A DNA stretch of 64,000 nt. Origin: a gamma proteobacterium NOR5-3. Its GTDB lineage: Bacteria; Pseudomonadota; Gammaproteobacteria; Pseudomonadales; Halieaceae. Under the pieces are notes generated by a model. The model made no database searches and had not been told where the DNA came from. It saw only the letters and a list, made by a program, of their open reading frames with translations. A program made the translations under genes and the position numbers. The stretch is taken from assembly GCA_000158155.1 (NCBI GenBank), contig DS999409.1:196725-260724 (forward strand), written 5' to 3'. Below, piece by piece: positions 1-7,959 of this stretch (positions within the stretch are counted from its first letter, which is position 1; each line of letters starts with the position of its first letter).

Positions 1-1
1 G

Positions 2-850
2 ACGCTCTCCAGGGTGCCAATCGGCAGTGTCAGCGTGACCAAAACGGCCCAGCCTTCGGTCGTCACCCCTGAGGCGAACGAGGTTACCTTTACCGTAGAG
101 GTGCTGAATACGAGCACCGTCGATGTGACGGTCGACAGCCTCACGGATAGCATCGAGGGCGGAGCTCCCTTCGACATCACCGACACAAGTGCCGTGGTGA
201 GCACAACCTGCTCCGTGCCCCAGACCCTGGGGTCGGGAGAGTCCTATCCCTGCGCCTTTATACAGCCAGTAAACGGTGATCCCGGCGAGGGCATTACGGA
301 TATCGTGACCGCCGCGGGCCAGGACGAACTCTCTAACCCGGTTGCAGGAGATGCAGAGGCGACGGTGTCTATTGTGGATTCGGAGTTGGACATCAGCGTA
401 GTGAAAACCGCCAGTCCGAACTTTGCGGCGCCGGGTACGCCAATCAGCTTCCTTGTTGCGGTGACCAACACGGGTTCCCAACCGCTGTTTCTGGGTGAGC
501 TCGACGACTCGGAGTTTGGCGATCTCAGCGGCCAGGGAACCTGCTCCATTCCCCAACGTCTGGCCATCGACGAAACCTACACCTGTACCTTCGACGCTGT
601 TGTGAACGGCGGTGGGGTGGGTGTGCATGTGAATACGGTGACCGCGACCGGCAGCCAGATCTTGCGGATCGCGGTGCCGGGCGGGGCCACCTCGGCAAGC
701 GATTCGGACAGCGCCTACGTGGTGACCCTCGCTCTGCCGGGACTTGACGATATTCAGGAAGTGCCCATTTCCGTCTGGGCCGTCATGCTCTCGGGCCTTG
801 GGGTCTGCGTGCTCGTGCTGCGGAGCCGGCGACGCCGCCCTGCAGCCTGA
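2..850 (+). CDS. C-terminal part of IPTL-CTERM-like surface protein
   Basis: The frame is open from the window edge, so this is the 3' part of a longer gene. A GTG at 14 exists but has no convincing ribosome binding site, so I treat the gene as 5'-truncated by the window. Two DUF11/DUF7507-like beta-sandwich repeats are visible, each opening with a 'VSVTKTA' or 'ISVVKTA' type strand and holding a Cys pair typical of these adhesin-like domains. The tail has 'VPISVWAVM', about 15 hydrophobic residues and an Arg cluster (RSRRRR). This is the layout of an IPTL-CTERM sorting signal. The protein is inferred to be exported and processed at the envelope. It is convergent with the AraC gene downstream. 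Confidence 0.75.
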   Translation, partial: TLSRVPIGSVSVTKTAQPSVVTPEANEVTFTVEVLNTSTVDVTVDSLTDSIEGGAPFDITDTSAVVSTTCSVPQTLGSGESYPCAFIQPVNGDPGEGITDIVTAAGQDELSNPVAGDAEATVSIVDSELDISVVKTASPNFAAPGTPISFLVAVTNTGSQPLFLGELDDSEFGDLSGQGTCSIPQRLAIDETYTCTFDAVVNGGGVGVHVNTVTATGSQILRIAVPGGATSASDSDSAYVVTLALPGLDDIQEVPISVWAVMLSGLGVCVLVLRSRRRRPAA

Positions 851-895
851 CGCATTGAGGCATCAAAGATCTCTGCGGGAAAGGGTACTGACAAG

Positions 896-1873
896 TCACT
901 TGGGGATACCCTTGCGACTCTTTTTAGCCAATGTTTGAGAAGGCTTTTCACCGTATGCAGCCTGATACTCGTTCGCGAAGCGCCCAAGGTGATTGAAGCC
1001 ACAGCTGTGTGCGATGGCCGTTACCGATTCTTCTCTGCTTTCTCTCAGCAGTTTGTGCGCCATTTCGAGCCTGCGAGTTAAGACCAGCCTCATGGGGCTC
1101 ATGCCTCTTGCAGCGGACGTGGCTTTGGCCAGCGCGTGGGCGCCCACTCCTGAAACAGCAGTTAGAGCCTCAAGGTCAATAGTTTGACTGAGGTGATTGT
1201 CGATCCAATTTTCGAGCGATGTCACACGACTACGACGTCTTGGGCTCAATGGCTTCACTCCCGCCTGGCGTACGATGGCTGCGGCGAGCCAAGCCGTGAT
1301 GTCTTGCTCCAGTGTTTTTGCCGCGACACGTCTTTGCGAATCAGCCGAGTCGGCCACTGTACCAAGAAGCACATTCCTGATAGACAGGAGTTTGTTAACC
1401 TCGCTTCTGGAGAGCCTGATCTCGCATGCTACGAGTCCAGAGTGGCCCCTGCGGCCGGGCCATATCTCGTCGATTTCACGCAGCAGTAGGTCCGCATCAA
1501 GGGTAATGGATACGCCTGTACCTCCGAGATTGCTGAGAGTGTAGGTATGGTTGGGTGGGAGCACCAGAAGCTGGTCGGGCGATGTTGCAAGAGTCTGACA
1601 TCCGATCCGATAATTAGAGCTGTGGTTTATCGGTAGGTGCAGGGATACCGTTGAGCAGCTGGATGTGGCGCGAATAACTTGAGCGCCGGTAGCCGTCGAA
1701 GCTGTATAACCCAGGGTGTTGGTTCTCCCTGCTTCAACACTCCAGTTAAACTGTGTTTTATTTTGGAGCGTACGGCTGTGATCGCCGGCTCTTATCGCAA
1801 CGAATTCGCGGACCTCATCGAGATCGGAAGATGAAAAGACCAGGTCGAAGTTAAGGTCTTTCTGAGATGTCAC
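896..1873 (-). CDS. AraC-family transcriptional regulator
   Basis: 325 residues. The N-terminal ~190 residues look like an AraC-binding-like sensor or dimerisation domain. The C-terminal ~100 residues hold the two helix-turn-helix units of the AraC/XylS family, including 'ITAIAHSCGFNHLGRFANEY', followed by the usual 'AAYGEKPSQTL'-like ending. It should be a cytoplasmic DNA-binding activator. The effector cannot be read from sequence. It is transcribed away from the large surface-protein gene at 2193 across a 319-bp gap containing a perfect 7-bp inverted repeat, so local control of that gene is possible but not shown. Its 3' end faces the surface-protein fragment at 2-850. Confidence 0.88.
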   Translation of the reverse strand: MTSQKDLNFDLVFSSSDLDEVREFVAIRAGDHSRTLQNKTQFNWSVEAGRTNTLGYTASTATGAQVIRATSSCSTVSLHLPINHSSNYRIGCQTLATSPDQLLVLPPNHTYTLSNLGGTGVSITLDADLLLREIDEIWPGRRGHSGLVACEIRLSRSEVNKLLSIRNVLLGTVADSADSQRRVAAKTLEQDITAWLAAAIVRQAGVKPLSPRRRSRVTSLENWIDNHLSQTIDLEALTAVSGVGAHALAKATSAARGMSPMRLVLTRRLEMAHKLLRESREESVTAIAHSCGFNHLGRFANEYQAAYGEKPSQTLAKKSRKGIPK

Positions 1874-2192
1874 GAGTCGAACCTCCGAGGCTACGCGTTA
1901 GTCGCCTGCTCCTACTCCTATGACTGGGTAGAGACATTTTAGCGTACAACCAAGCGCTGAAAAGACTCAAAATCGGATAGCGCATCCGATGAGAGCTGTT
2001 AAGCTCAGACGTTGGTATTTATTCATCCTTTTACATTCAATATTCTGGTCAGTTCGCAGCCTGGTTTTTGATAGCATCGTTAATGTCATCTGGCGTGTTC
2101 GGTCAAACGTAGTCTCCTTGAGGCTTGATTGATTTCATTAAGCACGTTGCGAAAAAAACAGTTTGTCTTGAAATAGCTGATGCGGATTAAAA
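1874..2192. other. 319-bp intergenic region between divergent genes
   Basis: No convincing gene is present. The stretch separates the divergent AraC regulator and the surface-protein gene, so it should hold both promoters. It contains a perfect inverted repeat (listed separately) and AT-rich sequence from about 2010 to 2190. I could not identify a confident -35/-10 pair. The ATG at 2193 has no strong Shine-Dalgarno sequence. Confidence 0.6.
1972..1990. promoter_or_regulatory. Perfect inverted repeat, candidate operator
   Basis: ATCGGAT-AGCGC-ATCCGAT has perfect 7-bp arms around a 5-bp spacer. It lies about 100 bp upstream of the AraC start and 200 bp upstream of the surface-protein start. 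A dimeric regulator could bind here. AraC proteins more often use direct repeats, so the binder is unknown. Confidence 0.35.
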
Positions 2193-5100
2193 ATGATAGC
2201 CCGATTTTCGATAGCAACTGCCCTGTTCGTTTGGTCTGTGGCCGCAACTGCGCAGATGCAGATAACTTTCGAACAGGTAACGCCAACGTCCGTGAAAGTT
2301 GCGGCAGTTGGCTCGCTCGATATCCCTGGTCCACCCGCTACGGGGAGTCCCACCCTCTCGCCAACCATAGACTATGCCAGTCCCACAAAGTACACCTACG
2401 TGGTTGGCGCCCTGACTACCAGTCAACAGGTCGATAGTTACCAGCTGCCGTTTACTACAGAGGAATTTTTTCAACGCGATCCCGCCGCCAGTCAGCCTGC
2501 GCTCAGCAGCGACGGAGCGCCATTTGGATTCGCAAACATCTTCACTTTTGGAACCCTCTATGTGCCTCAAGGGTATTCTTCTGGGGGCGTAATTTTTGGG
2601 AGTTCAACCTTCCCCGGCACACTTGGCGACCTGAATTTAATCGCGGGCGATTTCGATTTCGTTTACGGAGCAGGCGGCGGCTCCAGGACAATCACGGTTG
2701 TTGTTCCCGGCAACTCAGTCGGGGGAACAGTCACCGGGCTAACCGGCTCGCTGAGATTGCAGAATAACGGCACCGACGACCTGATCGTAAGTCGCAGCCT
2801 CAATCCGAATGTACCGTTTTCTTTCCCAACAAAATTGGTGGTTGGTGACGCCTATGCGGTCACCGTTGCCACCCAGCCAGTCGGCCAGTTTTGCTCGGTC
2901 ACAAACGGCGGCAGCGGCACCATGGCCAGCTCAGACATCACCAGCGTGCAGATCAACTGCGTGGCCGGCAACACGGCGCCGGTTGCGCAAAATGACACCT
3001 ACAGCACATCGCAGGACACAACCCTGATCGTGCCGGTTTCTCAGGGTCTGCTGGTGAATGACGGTGATGCGGAGAGAGATCCGCTGACGCTGACCAAGGT
3101 GGACGATCCGACGGGTGGCACAGTCACGGCCCTGGACAATGACGGGTCGTTTACTTATGTCCCGAACCCCGGCTTCTTCGGTACAGACTCCTTCACCTAC
3201 CAGTTGAATGACGGTGCCCTGAACAGCAACAAAGCAACGGTGCAAATCACCGTGAACGAGGTCAACCAGGCTCCGGTAGCCAATGACGACAGCTACAGTA
3301 CGCCGCAGGACACGGATTTGTTCGTTGTTATTTCGCAGAACAGTGTGCTCAGCAATGACCTCGATCCAGACGGCGACACGCTGACACCCGCCAAGGTATC
3401 CGACCCCGCGAATGGCACACTCAGTGCCGACATTTCTGGTGCTGGGTTCTTTATCTACACGCCTAACAGTGGCTTCTTCGGAACGGACTCCTTCACCTAC
3501 CGGGTAAATGATGGCGCCCTGAACAGCAACGTGGCCACGGTGACTATCACCGTCAACCCAGCCAACCGAGCGCCGATCGCCGGCGACGACAACTACAGCA
3601 CCTCGGAGGACACAACCCTGAGCGTGCCAGTTTTCCAGGGCCTGCTGCTCAATGATGGTGATCCGGACGGAGACATTACGACGGTGGCGACGGTATCTAA
3701 TCCCACCAGAGGCACGCTCTCTTCCCTGAACGATGATGGCTCGTTCACTTATGTTCCCAACCCGGGCACCTCGGGTCCTGATTCTTTCACCTATCAGTTG
3801 AGCGACGGCGCCCTGGACAGCAACGTGGCCACGGTGAATATCACCGTGAACGCGGTCAACGACGCCCCGGTGGCCAACAACGACAGCTACACCATGACGC
3901 AGGGAAGCTTCCTGGCGCTACTGCCGGACAAAGGTACGCTGGCAAACGACTCGGACCCGGACGGAGACATCCTGACCATGCCGGTGACCAATCAGCCCAT
4001 GAACGGTCACCTGTCGCCCGCAGCCAATGGCAGCTTCATTTATACGCCCGACCCAACCTTCAGCGGCGTTGACAGCTTCACGTACCTGGCGACTGACGGT
4101 TCCCTGCTCAGCAACACGGCCACGGTGCAGATCACGGTCAACCGGATCAACCTGCCGCCGGTGGCCAATAACGACGTCTACGCAACGCCGCAGGATACGC
4201 CGCTGACCGTGGCTGACGCCGGGGTTCTCGGCAACGACATCGATCCGGAGGGCAATGCACTGCGGATTTCCACCATTGAAACCCAGCCGGCCAACGGCCA
4301 GCTGTCGCCCAGCCTGCAGGGCGGGTTCACCTACACCCCCAACGCTGGATTCAGCGGCACGGACAGCTTCTCCTACCGCGCCTCGGACAACCAGTTGGAC
4401 AGTAACCTCGCGACGGTCCAGATCGCGGTCAATGCGGTGAACCGTCCGCCGATCGCCGGCGACGACAGCTATAGCACATCGCGAGACACCACTCTGACCG
4501 TGCCAGGATTCCAGGGGCTGTTGCTCAATGACGCTGACCCAGACGGCGATACTTTGACGGTGGTCAAGGTATCTGATCCGGCGAATGGCACGCTGATTGC
4601 CCTGAACGACGATGGTTCGTTTATCTATGTCCCGGATCCGAACTTCTCCGGTCCGGACTCGTTCACCTACCAGTTGAACGACGGCCCCCCGGGTCTGGGT
4701 CTGGGCAGCAACTTTGCCACCGTGAACATCACCGTCAACGCAGTCAATCGCGCGCCGGTGGCCAACAACGACAGCTACAGCATGACGCAGGGAAGCTTCC
4801 TGGCGCTACTGCCGGACAAGGGTACGCTGGCCAACGACTCGGACCCGGACGGAGACATCCTGACCATGCCGGTGACCAACCAGCCCATGAACGGTCACCT
4901 GTCGCCCGCAGCCAATGGGAGCTTCATTTATACCCCCGACCCCACCTTCAGCGGAGTTGACAGCTTCACGTACCAGGCCACTGACGGTTCCCTGCTCAGC
5001 AACGCGGCCACGGTGCAGATCACGGTCAATGCGATCAACCTGCCGCCAGTGGCCAATGGCGACGTCTACGCCACGCCGCAGGATACGCCGCTGACCGTGC

Positions 5101-6323
5101 CTACTCCTGGGATTCTGGGCAATGACGCTGACCCGGAGGGCAATGCACTGCAGCTCGCCAACATTGTTACGCAGCCTGCCAACGGCCAACTGTCGCCCAG
5201 CAGCCTGGCGGGCGGGTTTACCTACACCCCCAACGCTGGATTCAACGGCAGGGACAGCTTTTTTTACCAGGCGTCGGACGGTCAATTGAATAGCAACATT
5301 GCTAACGTGCAGATCACGGTGACACCCTCGAGCGCAAATCTGCCGCCGGTAGCCAATGGCGACATCTACTCGACGCCGCGGGATACGGTGCTGAACGTGG
5401 CGGCCCTCGCCGGGGTGCTGAGCAATGACTCCGACCCGGAGGGCCATGCACTGACGGTTACGGTTACCCGCCGACCGATGAACGGCATTCTGACGGCGAA
5501 CCCGGACGGTAGTTTCAGTTATAGACCGAACGTGGGATTCAGTGGTACTGATAACTTCGCTTACAGGGATAGCGACGGGGCCGACAACAGCAACATCGCA
5601 ACGGTGCAGATCACCGTAACGGCGGCGAACCTACCGCCGGTGGCCAATGGCGACCTTTTCGCCATTCCGCAGGGTACGGTGCTGAACGTTGCGGCGCCTG
5701 GTGTTTTGGCCAATGACGCCGACCCGGAGGGGCACGCACTGACGGTCACCGTGACCAGCCAGCCGATGAACGGCACGCTGGCCAAGAATCCGAATGGCGG
5801 ATTCAGCTATACGCCGGACGCCGGCTTCAGCGGTACCGACTCCTACAGATATACGGCCAATGACGGCGCCCTAGATAGCAATGAGGCAACAGTACAGATC
5901 ACGGTGACGGCGGCTGCGGCTAACCTTCCCCCGGTGGCGAATGGCGACGCCTACACCACCCCGCAAGATACGCTGCTGCCTGTGCCTGCGCCCGGGGTGC
6001 TCGCCAATGACTCTGACCCCGAGGGCCATGCCCTGACGGTAACGGTTACCAGTCAGCCAGCGAATGGCGCGTTAGCAAAGAATCCTAACGGCAGCTTCAG
6101 CTACGTGCCGAATGCCGGGTTTATCGGCACGGATACCTATACTTACACGGTTAGTGACGGTCCGCTCACCAGCAATCAGACCAGCGTAAGCATCACCGTG
6201 ACTCGGGCAGCGGCAAGTCAAGCCGTTCCCGTCCCGGCACTCGGGTGGCCGGCGTTGCCGCTTCTGATGTTTATGACCGTGGTCGTAGGTGCCTATTCGG
6301 CACAGAGTCGTGTTCGGAGCTAG
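2193..6323 (+). CDS. Giant tandem Ig-like repeat surface protein
   Basis: 1376 residues. A signal peptide (about residues 1-20, ending A-T-A-Q) is followed by a unique region to about residue 260. The last part of that region is a 'GGTVTGLTGSLRLQNNG' type domain ending in a Cys pair. Eleven tandem domains of about 95 residues follow, each beginning 'NxxPVAxxDxY', with a central 'NDxDPDGD' or 'NDADPEG' turn, 'GSFTYxPNxGFxGxDSFTY' and 'ITVN'. This matches the bacterial cadherin-like/Big_9 Ig family, which binds calcium through Asp-rich linkers. The tail 'VPALGWPALPLLMFM' plus terminal Arg residues looks like a degenerate IPTL-CTERM anchor. An adhesin or matrix role is inferred. Domains 3-5 and 6-8 are a recent block duplication. 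Confidence 0.85.
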   Translation: MIARFSIATALFVWSVAATAQMQITFEQVTPTSVKVAAVGSLDIPGPPATGSPTLSPTIDYASPTKYTYVVGALTTSQQVDSYQLPFTTEEFFQRDPAASQPALSSDGAPFGFANIFTFGTLYVPQGYSSGGVIFGSSTFPGTLGDLNLIAGDFDFVYGAGGGSRTITVVVPGNSVGGTVTGLTGSLRLQNNGTDDLIVSRSLNPNVPFSFPTKLVVGDAYAVTVATQPVGQFCSVTNGGSGTMASSDITSVQINCVAGNTAPVAQNDTYSTSQDTTLIVPVSQGLLVNDGDAERDPLTLTKVDDPTGGTVTALDNDGSFTYVPNPGFFGTDSFTYQLNDGALNSNKATVQITVNEVNQAPVANDDSYSTPQDTDLFVVISQNSVLSNDLDPDGDTLTPAKVSDPANGTLSADISGAGFFIYTPNSGFFGTDSFTYRVNDGALNSNVATVTITVNPANRAPIAGDDNYSTSEDTTLSVPVFQGLLLNDGDPDGDITTVATVSNPTRGTLSSLNDDGSFTYVPNPGTSGPDSFTYQLSDGALDSNVATVNITVNAVNDAPVANNDSYTMTQGSFLALLPDKGTLANDSDPDGDILTMPVTNQPMNGHLSPAANGSFIYTPDPTFSGVDSFTYLATDGSLLSNTATVQITVNRINLPPVANNDVYATPQDTPLTVADAGVLGNDIDPEGNALRISTIETQPANGQLSPSLQGGFTYTPNAGFSGTDSFSYRASDNQLDSNLATVQIAVNAVNRPPIAGDDSYSTSRDTTLTVPGFQGLLLNDADPDGDTLTVVKVSDPANGTLIALNDDGSFIYVPDPNFSGPDSFTYQLNDGPPGLGLGSNFATVNITVNAVNRAPVANNDSYSMTQGSFLALLPDKGTLANDSDPDGDILTMPVTNQPMNGHLSPAANGSFIYTPDPTFSGVDSFTYQATDGSLLSNAATVQITVNAINLPPVANGDVYATPQDTPLTVPTPGILGNDADPEGNALQLANIVTQPANGQLSPSSLAGGFTYTPNAGFNGRDSFFYQASDGQLNSNIANVQITVTPSSANLPPVANGDIYSTPRDTVLNVAALAGVLSNDSDPEGHALTVTVTRRPMNGILTANPDGSFSYRPNVGFSGTDNFAYRDSDGADNSNIATVQITVTAANLPPVANGDLFAIPQGTVLNVAAPGVLANDADPEGHALTVTVTSQPMNGTLAKNPNGGFSYTPDAGFSGTDSYRYTANDGALDSNEATVQITVTAAAANLPPVANGDAYTTPQDTLLPVPAPGVLANDSDPEGHALTVTVTSQPANGALAKNPNGSFSYVPNAGFIGTDTYTYTVSDGPLTSNQTSVSITVTRAAASQAVPVPALGWPALPLLMFMTVVVGAYSAQSRVRS
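3564..5336 (+). repeat. Tandem duplication of a three-domain block
   Basis: Two consecutive blocks of about 0.88 kb (3564-4439 and 4440-5336) each encode domains in the order IAGDD-type, TMTQGSF/SMTQGSF-type, and NDVYATPQ/GDVYATPQ-type. The middle domain is nearly identical at the DNA level in the two blocks (about 3880-4140 against 4765-5030). This points to recent unequal recombination inside the coding frame. Confidence 0.85.
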
Positions 6324-6373
6324 GGCGCTTGATCGTTAAGAGGGCATTTGGGCTCAGGCTCTACATCATAAGC

Positions 6374-6445
6374 GGGAGACACTGGGGCTCATTAAACTGA
6401 ATTTGCGGAAACGGTTTGAGGTCGGACACCCGATGTCTCACGCAA
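6374..6445 (+). repeat. Dispersed repeat, copy A (first half only)
   Basis: The copy runs from GAGACACTGGGGCTC through an AAACTGAATTTGCGG core to CCGATGTCTCACGCA. It closely matches 36191-36262 and, less well, 7655-7725. The second half found in those copies is not recognisable here. It lies in the 256-bp gap between the surface-protein gene and the META gene; I see nothing else in that gap. Its class is unknown, with a MITE or decayed IS end possible. Confidence 0.75.
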
Positions 6446-6579
6446 GAATTACATTAGCCCTCCCGAGCCGGGATTAAACCGACCTATTGGCGCACCCTAA
6501 AGCACACGCGTCAGGGCAAGCAGTTGGCGACCTTCGGGACATGCCCCGGATCGCGGTGTTGGGCGCTTAGGACTTGTAT

Positions 6580-7581
6580 CTATTTCCGGGTAGCCCAGGG
6601 TGGCTGCGAAAAAGCCCGTGCTTCGTCATCGCTGCCTGCAGGCATGAAGTCGTGACGCTGGTCATCGCTGAAGTACTCCCAAAAAGACGCTTCCAGCGTT
6701 GTCGATTGAATGTTGAATAGTTCGGCATCGCGCGCCTGCTTCAGTAATGCCGCGTAGGCGTCCAATGGTTCTGGCCCCAGCTGCTGGTAGATAACTCGAC
6801 CACCGTATTGCTCGTACAGGGATTTGTTTATCTTCCACTGGCGTATGACCGCCTCTGCAAGGCGCTGCTCCATGTTGTCTTCCTCAATCTGCTCCCGTGG
6901 CGTGAGAGCCGACCGCTGCGCATAGTTGTCACCCAATGCGTCCCGCAGCTGCCGATCCTTTCGCTGCAGATACTCGTTGATCTCGGCCTCGCTCACCGAC
7001 ATGCCGTAGGCCACCGCATAGGCATCAAACAGCCGCGACAGGATGATGCTGCGCAGTGCGTCGGGATCGCGGGTAGTCAGGGAGAGCGAGCCAATAACAG
7101 CGCTGGATTCCGCTGTGGGTGCCGGAGCAAACTCCATGATAGAGCCGTCCGCCATGGTGGCGAGATAAAGGCGATGATCCTGATACACATAGCTTCGTAC
7201 CCAGCCGAGGTCACTCAGATAGCGCTCGGAGATGGAGTCCGGACCACAGACAGCGAGAGTACTTGCAAGTTCGGATAACTGCAGCTTCGGTGGGTCCCAG
7301 ACGCTGACAGTTCCGAAGGCGCGATTGCAGCCCGCCGATGCGCTGATTGCGCCATCGACAGAAAACTGCAGCGTGTAGGTGGCGTCGGCCTCGGGCTGGT
7401 AAAGCGAATCGTCCATGGATGTGATTCTGATTAGCTGCCAGGCGGTACCCGACAAATCGCTTAGGGGCGCATCGCTTAGCGCATCAGCAATCGCCGTTTG
7501 CGTCCCACTTCCCTCGGATGACGCGGCTCCCGCAAATCCCATTGTGAACAGGAGTAGGGCGGCAATCAGTACTGGCTGCAT
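6580..7581 (-). CDS. Exported META-domain protein with helical C-terminal extension
   Basis: 333 residues. A signal peptide covers about the first 19-20 residues. A META/HslJ-like domain follows at about 44-150, seen as 'LSGTAWQLIRI', the 'GCNRAFG' strand-turn and a second Cys in 'LAVCG'. The remaining ~160 residues are Glu/Arg/Gln-rich and predicted helical ('EAEINEYLQRKDRQLRDALG'), reminiscent of the helical part of SurA-type chaperones. That comparison is impressionistic. The start is supported by GGAGG six bases upstream of the ATG. META proteins are usually small envelope or stress proteins, so the extension is unusual. The location is inferred to be periplasmic. Confidence 0.7.
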   Translation of the reverse strand: MQPVLIAALLLFTMGFAGAASSEGSGTQTAIADALSDAPLSDLSGTAWQLIRITSMDDSLYQPEADATYTLQFSVDGAISASAGCNRAFGTVSVWDPPKLQLSELASTLAVCGPDSISERYLSDLGWVRSYVYQDHRLYLATMADGSIMEFAPAPTAESSAVIGSLSLTTRDPDALRSIILSRLFDAYAVAYGMSVSEAEINEYLQRKDRQLRDALGDNYAQRSALTPREQIEEDNMEQRLAEAVIRQWKINKSLYEQYGGRVIYQQLGPEPLDAYAALLKQARDAELFNIQSTTLEASFWEYFSDDQRHDFMPAGSDDEARAFSQPPWATRK

Positions 7582-7959
7582 AGAAACCTCCGGTGATACG
7601 TTTTACACCCGGTCCGTTGCCGTCAACAACATCGAAGGGCCCTTTATCATTTACGGGGAACACCGAGGCTCATTAAACTGAATTTACGCAAATGGTTTCA
7701 GGTCTAACCCCGATACTCTATGCAAAGTGTACCCCCGACCCGCAGTGGGCTAGCGATCTTCATTAAAAAGCTATAAAAAAATCTGAGTATGTCGGCGCAT
7801 AGGGTACAAATTTCGGCACTTGGAGGGCCCTACGGATGCCCTGGGAGGAGAGTAAACGCCTGGAGAGCCTTCCCTTGTTTATGGGTATGATGAGCTACTA
7901 AATTTCCAATACTGGGAACGGTAGATAGGTTAACCGGCCGGAGTCTCTGGGAGCAGTCG
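7582..7959. other. 378-bp intergenic region with dispersed repeat copy B
   Basis: No gene is seen. The stretch separates the divergent META gene and the DUF11 surface-protein gene. Its central third is copy B of the dispersed repeat (7655-7780). The remainder before 7960 should include the promoter of the surface-protein gene. That gene has GGGAG seven bases before its ATG. Confidence 0.6.
7655..7780 (+). repeat. Dispersed repeat, copy B (full length)
   Basis: It aligns with 36191-36318 over its full length with one small indel. The first half shares the CTCATTAAACTGAATTT core. The second half shares CCGACCC and AAAAGCTATAAAA at identical spacing from the CCGAT anchor (7710 here, 36247 in copy C). 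It is more diverged than copies A and C are from each other. Confidence 0.7.

Noticed and set aside
2193..6323. CRISPR-like tandem repeats
   Set aside because: The regular repeats are in-frame Ig-like protein domains. No short direct repeats with unique spacers were seen anywhere in the window.
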